A stretch of DNA of 64,000 bases. Source: Planctomycetota bacterium. GTDB taxonomy: Bacteria; Planctomycetota; Planctomycetia; Planctomycetales; Planctomycetaceae. The stretch covers positions 40,023 to 104,022 of the forward strand of contig JAQCEJ010000005.1 in assembly GCA_027618475.1 (NCBI GenBank), written 5' to 3'. The translations under genes were made by a program, and so were the position numbers. How positions within the stretch are numbered: the first letter of the stretch is position 1; every line of letters starts with the position of its first letter. The notes beneath the pieces are model-generated. The model ran no database searches. It was given only the letters and a program-made list of their open reading frames with translations, and was not told where the DNA came from. This document shows, in pieces, positions 50,771-60,081 of this stretch.

Positions 50771-51727
50771 ATGCCACGGAAGGTGTGCGAAATGTTTTCT
50801 GATGCAACCTACGCGAACAGCAGTGAACTCGCTTCTCTGCTTCGGCTGCCAATTTTAAGGACGTTGTCGACCGGCTTTCTATTCTTGACCCTGACATTAT
50901 CGTTCGCCGGTTGCAGCCAAAATGACGCAAACCATTCCGCCGACGGCCTCGTCGACATCGACGGTATCGAAACCGATGACGTTGAAAACAGTAAACCGGC
51001 GCAGGATGCCGATGAATCGGTTCCCGAGCACCCTTCACGTTTGGCTAAATTCGAAACCGAGCCCGCACCGATTCCTCTGAAGCAGCCGGTCAATCGCGTG
51101 AGCAGTACGATCCCACGTCCCGCCGCCGACCCGGCTGAAGAGGTCTTTCAGCGATTGATCGACGCCCGGAAAAATTCCAATCCCACCGACTGGGAACAGT
51201 CTGAACGGGAGCTGGAACAACTCGGCAAGTCGGCTGTGCCGGTTCTGGTGAAAGGTTTGCAGTCTCCCGATGTCGATATGCGCGAACTTGCCACAATGTG
51301 GCTGGTCCGTCTCGGTCCGGAAGCTGAAAACATCGAGAACGATCTCGCATCGGTTCTGGACGACGAATCCGACTTTGTACGAGTCAACGCGGCGTCGGCG
51401 TTGTCGCATCTACCGGATCATGCCGATCGCGTCATTCCTATCTTGACGCAATTGCTTGAACATCCGGAATTCTCGGTGAAAATCACCGCCGCAACGGCTT
51501 TAGGAAACGCTGGAGAACTCGCCTCGAGTGCCGTTCCGGCATTGGCCGCATCGTTGCAGGGTGAAGAAGACCTTCAGTTAGCCGTGTTGTCGACATTGAG
51601 TCGAATCGGTCCCGCCGCGGAATCGGCACTGCCGTCGATTGCCACCTTGTGGCAGACCACATCATCGGAGATGGTAAAAGCGTCTGCCGAAGAAGCGTAC
51701 CGGACCATTCAAGGTGAGTCGAAATAA
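50771..51727 (+). CDS. HEAT-repeat lipoprotein
   Basis: A 318-residue lipoprotein. The leader has a hydrophobic helix (TLSTGFLFLTLTLSFAGC) with a lipobox ending at AGC near residue 49. A linker rich in acidic residues and Pro follows, then, from about 120, HEAT-like repeats: LVKGLQSPDVDMRELATMWL, DLASVLDDESDFVRVNAASA, ILTQLLEHPEFSVKITAATA and ALAASLQGEEDLQLAVLSTL. HEAT arrays are usually protein-binding scaffolds, so an envelope adaptor is likely. ATG 50771 was preferred to a TTG 24 bases upstream and to ATG 50792. It is convergent with the M20 peptidase gene, six bases apart. Confidence 0.85.
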   Translation: MPRKVCEMFSDATYANSSELASLLRLPILRTLSTGFLFLTLTLSFAGCSQNDANHSADGLVDIDGIETDDVENSKPAQDADESVPEHPSRLAKFETEPAPIPLKQPVNRVSSTIPRPAADPAEEVFQRLIDARKNSNPTDWEQSERELEQLGKSAVPVLVKGLQSPDVDMRELATMWLVRLGPEAENIENDLASVLDDESDFVRVNAASALSHLPDHADRVIPILTQLLEHPEFSVKITAATALGNAGELASSAVPALAASLQGEEDLQLAVLSTLSRIGPAAESALPSIATLWQTTSSEMVKASAEEAYRTIQGESK

Positions 51728-51733
51728 CCGATT

Positions 51734-52909
51734 TCAACCGACGGTCGAACAGAAACGGTAATAGATCTCACTGGCGAGATCGAGTTCTTTGATGTCGAGC
51801 CATTCATCGACTGTGTGGGCCTGATTTATCGAACCGGGACCGAAGACCATCGCAGGCATCCCTACGGCGGAAAATCGCGATGCGTGTGTGCCATAGGCGA
51901 CGCCGAGTTTACGGCGGGGACCGGCAAGCGGAGCGATCTGCTCCATCAATCGATCGCTCCACTCCCCGTTGTTCGAATCATCGAGCGAGCAACCGACGAT
52001 CCACGGCGGGAGCATCTCCACATCGAACGTCAACCGGCTTTTCAAAAACGTTGCAACGTCGTCGATGACTCCCATGCCATCTTCTCCGGGAATCACGCGA
52101 CGATCGATTTCGATCGTACAGACATCGGGGACCGTATTGACGCTGATTCCTCCTTCAATACGACCGACCGAGAGTGTCGCCGCGCCACACAGAGGATGAG
52201 GTTTCACCAGCGTTTCGAGCTGCGCGTTATATTCGTCGAGGGCCAGAAGCACTTGCGCCATGCGATAAATGGCGTTAATGCCGTCTTGCGGCCGCGAACT
52301 ATGGCAGGCTCGCCCCGTCGTCTTGATCTTCCAGCGCGTGGCCCCGCGATGGGCAACGACAATATCGAGATCGGTCGGCTCGGCGACAAGGGCAACGTCG
52401 GGGGCTTTCGGAATCAACTTGCTCGAACGGCCCGGTTCGGTCCAGAGTTTCACCAGATCGCAGATTCCCAGAACCGTTGCTTCTTCGTCGCACGTACACG
52501 ACATGATCACATTCGCCGCGTTTGCCGGCTTTTCGAGAACTAGCCGTGCGAAAGCGGCCAGCATCGCCGCCATGCCCCCCTTCACGTCGCACGAGCCGCG
52601 ACCGTAGATCTTGCCGTCGCGAAAGACGGGTTTGAACGGATCGATCGTCATGCCGTCGACGGGGACGGTATCCTGATGGGCATCCATAACGATTGTTGAT
52701 TGTGCATCAGGGGCATCGAACCGGGCAATGACATTGTCGCGCCCGGGAACAACAGGAATGCGTTCGTACGGTACCCGAAGCTGCTCGAAAAACCGGCAGA
52801 GGTAGTCGGAGACGCGCCCTTCGAAATATTCAGGCCCGGTCAGATCGCGGCCCATCGGGTTCACGCTGGGGATCGAAATCAAATCCTGTAAGATTGCAAG
52901 CGGTTCCAT
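51734..52909 (-). CDS. M20 family amidohydrolase (ArgE/DapE type)
   Basis: A 391-residue zinc-dependent peptidase/deacylase. The metal ligands are visible: His and Asp in VMDAHQDTVPVDG, Asp in GRGSCDVKGGMAAML, the Glu-Glu pair with the catalytic Glu in CTCDEEATVLG, Glu or Asp in VAEPTDLDIVVAHRG, and a distal His in YGTHASRFS or NQAHTVDEW. Acetylornithine deacetylase, succinyl-diaminopimelate desuccinylase and other amidohydrolases share this fold; the sequence does not choose between them, and no arg or dap neighbour helps. Start ATG 52909. It is convergent with the HEAT lipoprotein gene. Confidence 0.9.
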   Translation of the reverse strand: MEPLAILQDLISIPSVNPMGRDLTGPEYFEGRVSDYLCRFFEQLRVPYERIPVVPGRDNVIARFDAPDAQSTIVMDAHQDTVPVDGMTIDPFKPVFRDGKIYGRGSCDVKGGMAAMLAAFARLVLEKPANAANVIMSCTCDEEATVLGICDLVKLWTEPGRSSKLIPKAPDVALVAEPTDLDIVVAHRGATRWKIKTTGRACHSSRPQDGINAIYRMAQVLLALDEYNAQLETLVKPHPLCGAATLSVGRIEGGISVNTVPDVCTIEIDRRVIPGEDGMGVIDDVATFLKSRLTFDVEMLPPWIVGCSLDDSNNGEWSDRLMEQIAPLAGPRRKLGVAYGTHASRFSAVGMPAMVFGPGSINQAHTVDEWLDIKELDLASEIYYRFCSTVG

Positions 52910-53058
52910 AGTCGGCGGGTGCTTTCGTCCTGATTTAGGCTCAATGTGTTCGTTGGTTATGGCGTATCGTATCGCGAATTCGACTTTGAGGAAACTATGC
53001 TACGGGCAAGGATGTCGACCGTTTTTCCACGAAAGAGAGGGTGCATCCGTTAAATGGT

Positions 53059-53169
53059 GGAGGTCATTCGGGTATCCGGGACAGCTTTGTGTCCCGGTCG
53101 CTTGGCGACAAGAGGATTTCTCAGCCGAGGTCTTCGACCTCGATCCGGCCTCACAGAGGCCAGCTACAA
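53059..53169. repeat. Composite repeat with GGCCTC-n-GAGGCC copy C
   Basis: CCGGGACA/TGTCCCGG hairpin (53076-53097), then GAGGTCTTCGACCTCGATCC and the core GGCCTCACAGAGGCC (53147-53161) with AGCTACAA. It lies upstream of the small membrane protein gene at 53242. It is the third copy in the window and the one with the longest left part. Confidence 0.8.
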
Positions 53170-53241
53170 ATGCATAACGAAAGGGACCGGTTTCTTACTC
53201 GTGTCTTGCGGAGACGATGTCCGACAGCACATAATCGATTC

Positions 53242-53649
53242 ATGACGACCACGCCCACCAATGCCGGCAATTCGAACAGCGACGGAAAAGTCGAAATCAA
53301 TCGGCCGCTGATCGCCGCGCTGGCGGTCGTCTGCCTGTTGATCGGTGCGATCTGGTGGTATCTCACCGTCGGCGATCAGATGCCCATCTGGCCGGGCGTC
53401 TTCATGCGTATCGGCATGTTTCTGGGTGCGTTGTGGGTTGCACTTCCGACAAGAACTCGCCCGGCGGCATGGGCGAAAGTTTCACCCTGGACATTCGCCG
53501 GGCTGTTTCTCATCATCTTGATGTTTGCCCGCAATCCGCGTATCGCGATTACCTGGTTGCGCGTGCTGGTGCCGCTGCTGGCGGTGGTCAGCATCCTCAC
53601 GTTGATACTACGGCCCAAGCCGAAAGATCGCCCGCAACATCGGCAGTGA
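53242..53649 (+). CDS. Small membrane protein
   Basis: A 135-residue protein with four hydrophobic stretches (about 23-42, 49-67, 80-97 and 102-122), starting MTTTPTNAGNSNSDGKVEIN. No family is recognised. ATG 53242 is taken over a much longer frame that runs back through the repeat at 53059-53169. The gene ends two bases before the convergent gene at 53652. Confidence 0.6.
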   Translation: MTTTPTNAGNSNSDGKVEINRPLIAALAVVCLLIGAIWWYLTVGDQMPIWPGVFMRIGMFLGALWVALPTRTRPAAWAKVSPWTFAGLFLIILMFARNPRIAITWLRVLVPLLAVVSILTLILRPKPKDRPQHRQ

Positions 53650-53651
53650 CT

Positions 53652-54650
53652 TCAAGGGCGATTTGCCGTTCTCTCTCGCGAGGGGCTGCGAAGTCTCTCC
53701 GGTTCGCGCTCGATTGATTCTTGCGGCTGATCGACCTCGGCATCGACCTGCCGCAGGTCCGCTGAGATCGTTTCCATTCGATTTTCGCGCAACCAGTCGG
53801 CATAAACTTTCGCCGTGATGTCGATGAGCTCGGCCCGGCGAACTTTGACGACACCATCCATCTGGCGGGCGGTCTGTTCGACCCAGCCCGGCTGATGGGT
53901 CATTGCCATCGACATCATGTGAATGAAGACGCTGATGTCGTGAAAGTTGCGATCGATGATGACGTTACTTAACGGCGAAATCAGGATCGCTGCGGCTTCG
54001 ACGGTTTGCGACGGCAGCGCGACGAACAAATCGGCTCGATGCCTGATGACCGATTCTCCCGACTTGCCGGTGCGGTATTCCGACTGGAGATGGATGAGCG
54101 CCTTTGCGGTGATCGGCTTGGGGAGGAAGGGAGTTTTGTATGTTCCTTCGCACAAGATCAGGTTTTGCGAGGGACTGCGGTACAGCACATCGATCGTGCC
54201 GACCGTTCCATCACCCGCGTCGGCTTCGAAGTTGTCGCGACCGGTTTGAAACATCTGAAACTGCGAGATTTTCATCACCCGCCAGATACTGACCGCGACA
54301 TCGGGATGATTCGTAAAATAGCGATAGGCGTCGTGATGCGTCTCGAATTCATAGGTGGGGAGCTGCCGAAACAGGCTGATGTTATCGAGTATTTCGTCGA
54401 CCTCCCGGCGATTCTTCTTCGAGAGCTTGTGATACGGCAACCGTTTGATACAGCGGGTGCGAACGTCGCTCGACGACGTTCCCGGAGTGAGTGTCTTCAT
54501 TCGGGCGTTGTCCGATGACAGCGGTTTTGCCGACGATTCGCGATCGCTGCGCTCCGCCCCTTCGAGCGAGAACCCCATCACGGTCGTCAAACCGCATCCC
54601 AGAAGAACGATGATCCAACGACGACATGTCACATCGGCGGGGACTGGCAT
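53652..54650 (-). CDS. Secreted protein, unknown
   Basis: A 332-residue protein with an N-terminal signal-like segment (RRWIIVLLGCGLTTVMGFSL). ATG 54650 has GGAGAGGAGAAAGAC just upstream; the longer frame to 54713 does not. After a Ser-rich linker the mature part contains CIKRLPYHKLSKKNRREVDE, FETHHDAYRYFTNHPDVAVS, IWRVMKISQFQMFQTGRDNF and RHRADLFVALPSQTVEAAAI. The region VEQTARQMDGVVKVRRAELI near the end is helical. Such proteins recur in planctomycetes, but I know no function. It is convergent with a membrane protein gene and 108 bases downstream of a lipoprotein gene in the same direction, which may form one operon. Confidence 0.7.
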   Translation of the reverse strand: MPVPADVTCRRWIIVLLGCGLTTVMGFSLEGAERSDRESSAKPLSSDNARMKTLTPGTSSSDVRTRCIKRLPYHKLSKKNRREVDEILDNISLFRQLPTYEFETHHDAYRYFTNHPDVAVSIWRVMKISQFQMFQTGRDNFEADAGDGTVGTIDVLYRSPSQNLILCEGTYKTPFLPKPITAKALIHLQSEYRTGKSGESVIRHRADLFVALPSQTVEAAAILISPLSNVIIDRNFHDISVFIHMMSMAMTHQPGWVEQTARQMDGVVKVRRAELIDITAKVYADWLRENRMETISADLRQVDAEVDQPQESIEREPERLRSPSRERTANRP

Positions 54651-54758
54651 GTCTTTCTCCTCTCCGGCGGCAAACGGGTCATGACGAATAATGGGTGCTG
54701 CACGACGACTCACGCGACGCGGTCATCGCATGAAATACGGCATTCATGGAACCGGCAA

Positions 54759-55337
54759 TTAAACAACGGGCAGTATATTCGGTGACGGCACGCGGAACGA
54801 TGTCCGGGTCGACAAGACATAGCTCCGTCCTGCGCCGTCACCTTTTGATTTCATGTGTGGATTCGAACAAATTGAGAGTACGACGGAACTGGGACGAATT
54901 TCAAAATGCGCGGAGGAACGATCTTTCTTTTGTTCGCCAGGCGGCGTCCGACCCGCATCTTGCGGAAGCGGCGGGCGAGGTGGTGCAACGGGAGCGGTCG
55001 GTGGGGGCAAATCGAGGCGTTCGCGTTCTTCGGTCTGGCCGTTGTCAACATCGATCTCGTCGTAGTCATCGGTCGAGAGATCAACGCAATCGGTGTTACA
55101 GTTTCGATTGCAGCCGTTGCAGCGGCACCAGAAACGGTTAAAGGCCGATTGACACCAGTCCGGTTTTCCAATGCGATTGAGATCCCAGGTTGGCCGATAA
55201 AAGCAATCCATTTCAAGATCGCGATCGGTCATGTCGTCGATGGCATCGGCATAATACCGGGTCAGCATTGAGCACTGGCAGCCGGCCAGCCCCCAGAACA
55301 AGAGCGCAGCGGCCCATTTGGATTTCGCGCGTAACAT
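54759..55337 (-). CDS. Cys-rich lipoprotein
   Basis: A 192-residue lipoprotein beginning MLRAKSKWAAALLFWGLAGC, with the lipobox LAGC. A cysteine cluster, WCQSAFNRFWCRCNGCNRNC and NTDCVDLS, lies near 65-95. The rest is acidic, then Pro-rich (LDLPPPTAPVAPPRPPLPQD). The frame up to 55427 adds 30 residues before a better start at 55337 with a G-rich site upstream. No family is recognised. Possible disulfide or metal binding is inferred only from composition. It precedes the secreted protein 53652-54650 in the same direction. Confidence 0.65.
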   Translation of the reverse strand: MLRAKSKWAAALLFWGLAGCQCSMLTRYYADAIDDMTDRDLEMDCFYRPTWDLNRIGKPDWCQSAFNRFWCRCNGCNRNCNTDCVDLSTDDYDEIDVDNGQTEERERLDLPPPTAPVAPPRPPLPQDAGRTPPGEQKKDRSSAHFEIRPSSVVLSICSNPHMKSKGDGAGRSYVLSTRTSFRVPSPNILPVV

Positions 55338-55658
55338 CCCCCCCCCTGACTGACCCGCCGGATGTGATACCGCATCGCAAAAATGCCGAAACATCACAGA
55401 TGACAAGGACTTATCCCTTGCCAGCACCTTGCAGATTTCGGTTTTTCGCTCGATACCACATCACCGCACCGGGACAATTTGCTCAGACGAACTGAGCCAC
55501 TGATTACAAATCGTCTCAAATCGCTGGTGAACTTGAACGATTGTGATGAATCGAGCGCGTAATCCGATAACGCGAACTGGAGTGACTATGACGCCACTCG
55601 ACGGATTTAAAAAATGCGAGCCCGTTCGTGCAGCGCTATTTCGACTGTGGTCGTATTC
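55338..55658. other. Intergenic, no gene seen
   Basis: About 320 bases downstream of the MFS gene stop and upstream of the lipoprotein. No hairpin with T-run and no convincing frame were found. Confidence 0.4.
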
Positions 55659-57038
55659 CTACGCAGCGTCATCACGAAAGTGTGCCGACGCCTGGGGATG
55701 AAACCAGATCACGACAGGCACCAGAACAACAATCAGCACGCCGAACAGATGGCTGATGGGGAGATTCCACTGTTGAAAACAGGCCATCCCCGCAAAATAA
55801 AACACAGCGGAAAGGAGTATGAACATCCAGTTGATCAGATTCATGGCGCCGATCATTCTTCCCTTCTGAGTTTCGGGAGGCCTTGTCTGAATGAAGACCT
55901 GCAAAGGCACGATAAAGAAACCCGCAGAAACACCGAGCGCCAAAAATGCCAGCCGCGAGAAGAATTCAACCCAGCTTTCACAAAACATCAGATCAGCAAA
56001 CGGTACGGGAGGTCGCACGTCGGGGTTGGTGACCATATCGGGGGCCTGCAACCCCAAAATCAAAAGCATCGTTAATGAGACAATCATGCCCCAGGTCCCC
56101 CAGGTCACCAGTCGAAAATTAATGCGATGCCCAGAAAGCCGTCCGGCGAGCAGGCAACCAACGGAAATCCCGCCGGCGATGAAGACCCCGAACATACTTG
56201 TCCGCACGTCGCCAACCTGCAATTGCAGCTTTCCATACGAGTTTAGAACTTGCTGTACGACACCTCCGACAAACCAGAATAGCGACGCGACGATCAGAAC
56301 AATGATCAACACCCGATCGCGTTTGAGGTAAAGCAACGTCTCCTTAGGAATGGCAAGTGCATACGGCTCGAATCTCAGTTGCGGCGAAACCGCCTTCGTC
56401 CGTCGAATCAGCAGGGACGTCAAGGTACCGAAAACGGCAATTCCCATTCCGATGGCGCTGACGATCCAAAGGTCGCCGCGAAACCATTCCTTCGAGAATC
56501 CCGCAGCGGCCATGCCAAGTATGATGGCCAGAAATGTCGTCATCTGAATCGCACCATTGACGACAGGCAAATCTTCTTCGCGAAACAAGTCGGGAAGAAT
56601 TCCATACTTGGACGGGCCGAAGACCGCGCTCTGGGCACCGAGCAGACACAGCACAACCATCAGCAAAGTAAGCCGTAAGCCGGGGTCATCGTGGCTCACG
56701 AAGAACGTCAGCATTGCCAGCGCGGCGATGGCAATCTCAGCCGCTTTACACCAGACGATAATCCCGCTCTTACTTAACCGGTCCGAAAGATAACCCGAAA
56801 TTCCCGACAACAACACGAACGGCAACGTAAATAGCCCGACGGCTTTCGGCTGATAATCGGTTTGCGCGACCGTGATGTAATCGATACAGAGCAGCAGAAC
56901 AAGCTGCTTGAACAGATTATCGTTGAACGCTCCGAGGAATTGTGTAATCGTGATCCCCCAGAACGACGGATCACGGGAAAGTCGTGGGACGTCCACGGGA
57001 GAACGGGATGCAGAAACCGGCGCAGTCGATTCGGTCAT
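55659..57038 (-). CDS. MFS transporter, LplT-like
   Basis: A 459-residue, 12-helix carrier of the LplT / Aas-N group. The motif FWGITITQFLGAFNDNLFKQ at the first helix is typical of lysophospholipid transporters. LLSGISGYLSDRLSKS gives the MFS loop 2-3 motif, and FGPSKYGILPDLFREEDLPV, NGAIQMTTFLAIILGMAAAG, is a hallmark of the family. LplT flips lysophosphatidylethanolamine across the inner membrane for re-acylation by Aas; no aas gene is adjacent. ATG 57038 has AGGATC upstream; the extra 73 residues of a longer frame are not transporter-like. It lies downstream of, and in the same direction as, the metal ABC operon, but 94 bases away. Confidence 0.88.
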   Translation of the reverse strand: MTESTAPVSASRSPVDVPRLSRDPSFWGITITQFLGAFNDNLFKQLVLLLCIDYITVAQTDYQPKAVGLFTLPFVLLSGISGYLSDRLSKSGIIVWCKAAEIAIAALAMLTFFVSHDDPGLRLTLLMVVLCLLGAQSAVFGPSKYGILPDLFREEDLPVVNGAIQMTTFLAIILGMAAAGFSKEWFRGDLWIVSAIGMGIAVFGTLTSLLIRRTKAVSPQLRFEPYALAIPKETLLYLKRDRVLIIVLIVASLFWFVGGVVQQVLNSYGKLQLQVGDVRTSMFGVFIAGGISVGCLLAGRLSGHRINFRLVTWGTWGMIVSLTMLLILGLQAPDMVTNPDVRPPVPFADLMFCESWVEFFSRLAFLALGVSAGFFIVPLQVFIQTRPPETQKGRMIGAMNLINWMFILLSAVFYFAGMACFQQWNLPISHLFGVLIVVLVPVVIWFHPQASAHFRDDAA

Positions 57039-57132
57039 CGTGACGAGATCCTGACAGCGTGTTGATGGTAACGGACGTCGGACAGTTGGCGAATGATAGT
57101 CGCGAACGGCGAAAATATCAGCCCACGCGATC

Positions 57133-58530
57133 TCATTCCACCGGCTCGGCGGGAATCTGTTTCCCCTGCGGATCGCTTTGCGGTCGATCGAGTTCCGATT
57201 CGAGCGCCTCACGCAGCGCCGGATCGAGATAGTGCTCGACCCACTCAGCGGTCGCATGCAGATGGACGTCGGGTAATTGCAGATGCCGCGCCATGTAACT
57301 TTCCCACAGCCGGTGCGAACGCACGATCGCTTCGGCGAGGGATGTCCCTTTCGCCGTCAGCAGAACTTCACCCTGCTGTTGCACCACCAGGCCGAGTTGT
57401 TTCATTCGGACGAGCGCCCACATCGTCAATAATCGCTGCTTCCAACGCAGCGACGGATCGAAGACGAGAGCCTGTTTCGAGGGTGGCTCGCGAGTTTCTT
57501 GGGATCGATAGATCGTGCCCAGGACATCTTCTGCGATAAATCGCAACTGCAGTTGCCAATGATAAAACAGCTTGCTCAACACTCCCTTTCGGGGGGAAAA
57601 AAGCAAGGCTCCGAAAAAACAGATTCCTGCGACACTCGCCATCATCCCCGCCGTGCGGGCACCATCGACTTCGGGCCAACCCATTCGTGAAAACAAGATC
57701 GGCGGCACTGTGAGCGCAAAAATGTGCCCGAAAATCGCGCAGAATCCAGCGAGGAACAACGACCACAGCACCATAAATGGCAGCCGGTCGGAGAGCAGAA
57801 ACGCCGTCGCCGGCGGCACGATCAGCATCGCGATCACGAGAATATTCCCTACGCTCTCAAATGCAGCGACTAACGTTGCCGATGTGGCGATCAGCAACAC
57901 CATGTTGATCACTCCGGGACGCAGACCGAGCGTATCCGCGAGCTGCGGATCGAAACTGCTTAATCGCAGTTCCTTGAAAAACAACAGAACGAGCAGGCCG
58001 TTGACAAGTAACATGCCGCCATTGACGATCGCAGATCGGGGAATACCCGTCGTACCAACCGTGTCGAGCACGGCGGTTTCTTCCATCCCGAACAACACAC
58101 AGTCGGCATCGATATGAATATGATCGGCAGCCAGACGAATCAGCAGCAACCCGGCGGCGAACAACGTGGTATACACAACGCCGAGCGCCGCAGAACTTTC
58201 GGTTCGGCCGATCCGTTTGACAGCATCGGCAAGCACGGCTGTGATCATGCCAATGATGATCGCCCCGGCAAAGATCGCTGCTTTCTGAATCGCCGGATAA
58301 CTCGAAGGCAAAATCCAGCCGCCAACCAGCAGGGCATGGGAACCGAGAAACCCCAGCACGATCCCCAGAAGCACCGTATGACTCAGCACATCCCCGAGCA
58401 GGCTTTGCCGGCGTAGTACGAGAAAACACCCGGGGAGCGCGCAAGCCATTGCCGACAGTGCCGCCGTCACCACAATCCAGGTGTCAAAGGAACTCCAGTC
58501 GGATAGGTAAGTCCAGAATTCAGCGACCAT
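57133..58530 (-). CDS. Metal ABC permease fused to a DtxR/MntR-like domain (second permease)
   Basis: A 465-residue protein. Residues 1-320 are an ABC-3 permease (ZnuB/MntB type, 8-9 helices: LLGDVLSHTVLLGIVLGFLG, AALGVVYTTLFAAGLLLIRL). From about 333 there is a DtxR-like region: AEDVLGTIYRSQE (helix 1 with Asp at the MntR D8 position, Gly at the E11 position), a winged-helix part ending LGLVVQQQGEVLLTAKGTSL, then the dimerisation/metal segment VRSHRLWESYMARHL (His, about 406) and HATAEWVEHYL (Glu429, Glu432, His433). Chlamydial YtgCR is the known parallel. ATG 58530 with GGAAGAG was chosen over GTG 58554. Its start lies 30 bases after the other permease gene's stop. Confidence 0.9.
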   Translation of the reverse strand: MVAEFWTYLSDWSSFDTWIVVTAALSAMACALPGCFLVLRRQSLLGDVLSHTVLLGIVLGFLGSHALLVGGWILPSSYPAIQKAAIFAGAIIIGMITAVLADAVKRIGRTESSAALGVVYTTLFAAGLLLIRLAADHIHIDADCVLFGMEETAVLDTVGTTGIPRSAIVNGGMLLVNGLLVLLFFKELRLSSFDPQLADTLGLRPGVINMVLLIATSATLVAAFESVGNILVIAMLIVPPATAFLLSDRLPFMVLWSLFLAGFCAIFGHIFALTVPPILFSRMGWPEVDGARTAGMMASVAGICFFGALLFSPRKGVLSKLFYHWQLQLRFIAEDVLGTIYRSQETREPPSKQALVFDPSLRWKQRLLTMWALVRMKQLGLVVQQQGEVLLTAKGTSLAEAIVRSHRLWESYMARHLQLPDVHLHATAEWVEHYLDPALREALESELDRPQSDPQGKQIPAEPVE

Positions 58531-58560
58531 GACGGCTCTCTTCCGGTTTCTCACTCATGA

Positions 58561-60081
58561 TCAACGTTCTTCCCTTCCCCCACCTGTCATCTCGGGCTGC
58601 AAGGGATGCGGGCTTTCCGGCACGTTTACCACGTCACGCGGTTCATTCAACAACCGCGTGAGTTCGTCCACGACATCCGGGGCCAATACGTGTTCAATCC
58701 AGTCGGCACCGCGATCGACGTGAGACGGCGCAACGTCCGCATAATGAATGAGGTACATTTCCCACAACCGATGATTCCGCACGATCCGACGCGACTCGGC
58801 GATCGCTCCCTGCGTCAAGCGATATCCTCCATCGGGGAGTGACACAATCAGTTCGTGCCCGACGGCTTTCGTCAACAATCGATTCCAACGTCGCTCGCTC
58901 CAGTTGCGGTATGCCAAGAGTTGCGGCACGGTAATCACAACGTCAATCAGTTCGCGAGGCTGTCCGCTGTTCTCTTGAGAGATGGACAGCGATTCTGCCG
59001 CTTCGTAACAGGCTCGAAGCAAATCGGCCCGTTCGACGCGCTGTCGCAGTTGGATTGCATGCCACCATTTCCAGAACAACCCGCGACGAAGGCCAAGCAG
59101 AAGACTGACGAAAAAAAACAGCGAACCCATCAGCACGATCACGGCACCGGTCGCCATGCGAGGAAATAACGCACTGAGGAGGACGCCAAGATAACAACTT
59201 GCTCCCCCCAGAATCGCCGAGGTCAGGGTGAGCCAGCCAATGCGATCGGTCCAGAACCGCGCCGCGGCCGAAGGGGTCATCATCAGCGCGACAACCAACA
59301 GTAACCCGGCACTTTGCAACCCGATGACGGTGACGCAGACGACCAGTCCCATCAGCAGCAGATCGAGCCGTTTCGTCGGCCACCCTTGTGTTTCTGCGAA
59401 ATCCTCGTCGAAACAGAGAATGACCAGTTCTTTGAAAAAAAGTAGTGCCAGCAGCACGACAATTCCGGCGGAGACTCCGATCAGTACGACGTCGTCGTAA
59501 ACCATAGATGCCGCTTTGCCGAATATATAGTTTTGCAGCCCCGCCAGTTGTGCGGAAGGAATTTGCTGCACGATCGAAAGTAACATCGCTCCGAATCCGA
59601 AAAACAGGCTGAGGACAATTGCCAGCACGGTTTCTTCCTTGAGCTTCGTGAATCGGCGGACGAGATTGGCACAGCCCATACCGATCAGGCTGGAGATAAC
59701 CGCGCCAATCAGCAACGTCGAAGTGACGCGGCCGGCTCCCGGATCGATCGCTTCCCCGACAAGAAACGCGATTGCCAGACCGGGGAGCGCGGAGTGGCTG
59801 ATGACATCTCCCGCCATCGCCCTGCCACGCAGTAACAGAAACGTGCCGATGACACCCGAACAGACACCGAGCAACACCGTCCCCACCAAAACAACGCGGG
59901 TATTGTAATCGCGCAGAAGCACCACACGGACGAGCTGATCCCACTCGGGAAGCGAAAAATCAGGACGGCTGAGCGTCGTCCGCGTCGGCGGAATTTTATT
60001 TTTCTCCTGCGCGGACGTCATGCGAAACGTACCGATGACGATGAACAACGCCATCAACAGCCTTATACCGGTCGACGACAT
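58561..60081 (-). CDS. Metal ABC permease fused to a DtxR/MntR-like domain (first permease)
   Basis: A 506-residue protein with an extra N-terminal hydrophobic segment (RLLMALFIVIGTFRMTSAQ), possibly a signal or anchor, then an ABC-3 permease (about 60-330: GRAMAGDVISHSALPGLAIA, KRLDLLLMGLVVCVTVIGLQ). From about 350 it carries RADLLRACYEAAES, a winged-helix-like section (LLTKAVGHELIVSLPDGGYR, LTQGAIAESRRIV), then VRNHRLWEMYLIHY (His437) and RGADWIEHVL (Asp460, Glu463, His464). It thus keeps most of the metal-binding core, with Asp in place of the first Glu. Its start ATG overlaps the ATPase stop as TGATG, so translation is coupled. It could be a sensor, a released repressor or both. Confidence 0.9.
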   Translation of the reverse strand: MSSTGIRLLMALFIVIGTFRMTSAQEKNKIPPTRTTLSRPDFSLPEWDQLVRVVLLRDYNTRVVLVGTVLLGVCSGVIGTFLLLRGRAMAGDVISHSALPGLAIAFLVGEAIDPGAGRVTSTLLIGAVISSLIGMGCANLVRRFTKLKEETVLAIVLSLFFGFGAMLLSIVQQIPSAQLAGLQNYIFGKAASMVYDDVVLIGVSAGIVVLLALLFFKELVILCFDEDFAETQGWPTKRLDLLLMGLVVCVTVIGLQSAGLLLVVALMMTPSAAARFWTDRIGWLTLTSAILGGASCYLGVLLSALFPRMATGAVIVLMGSLFFFVSLLLGLRRGLFWKWWHAIQLRQRVERADLLRACYEAAESLSISQENSGQPRELIDVVITVPQLLAYRNWSERRWNRLLTKAVGHELIVSLPDGGYRLTQGAIAESRRIVRNHRLWEMYLIHYADVAPSHVDRGADWIEHVLAPDVVDELTRLLNEPRDVVNVPESPHPLQPEMTGGGREER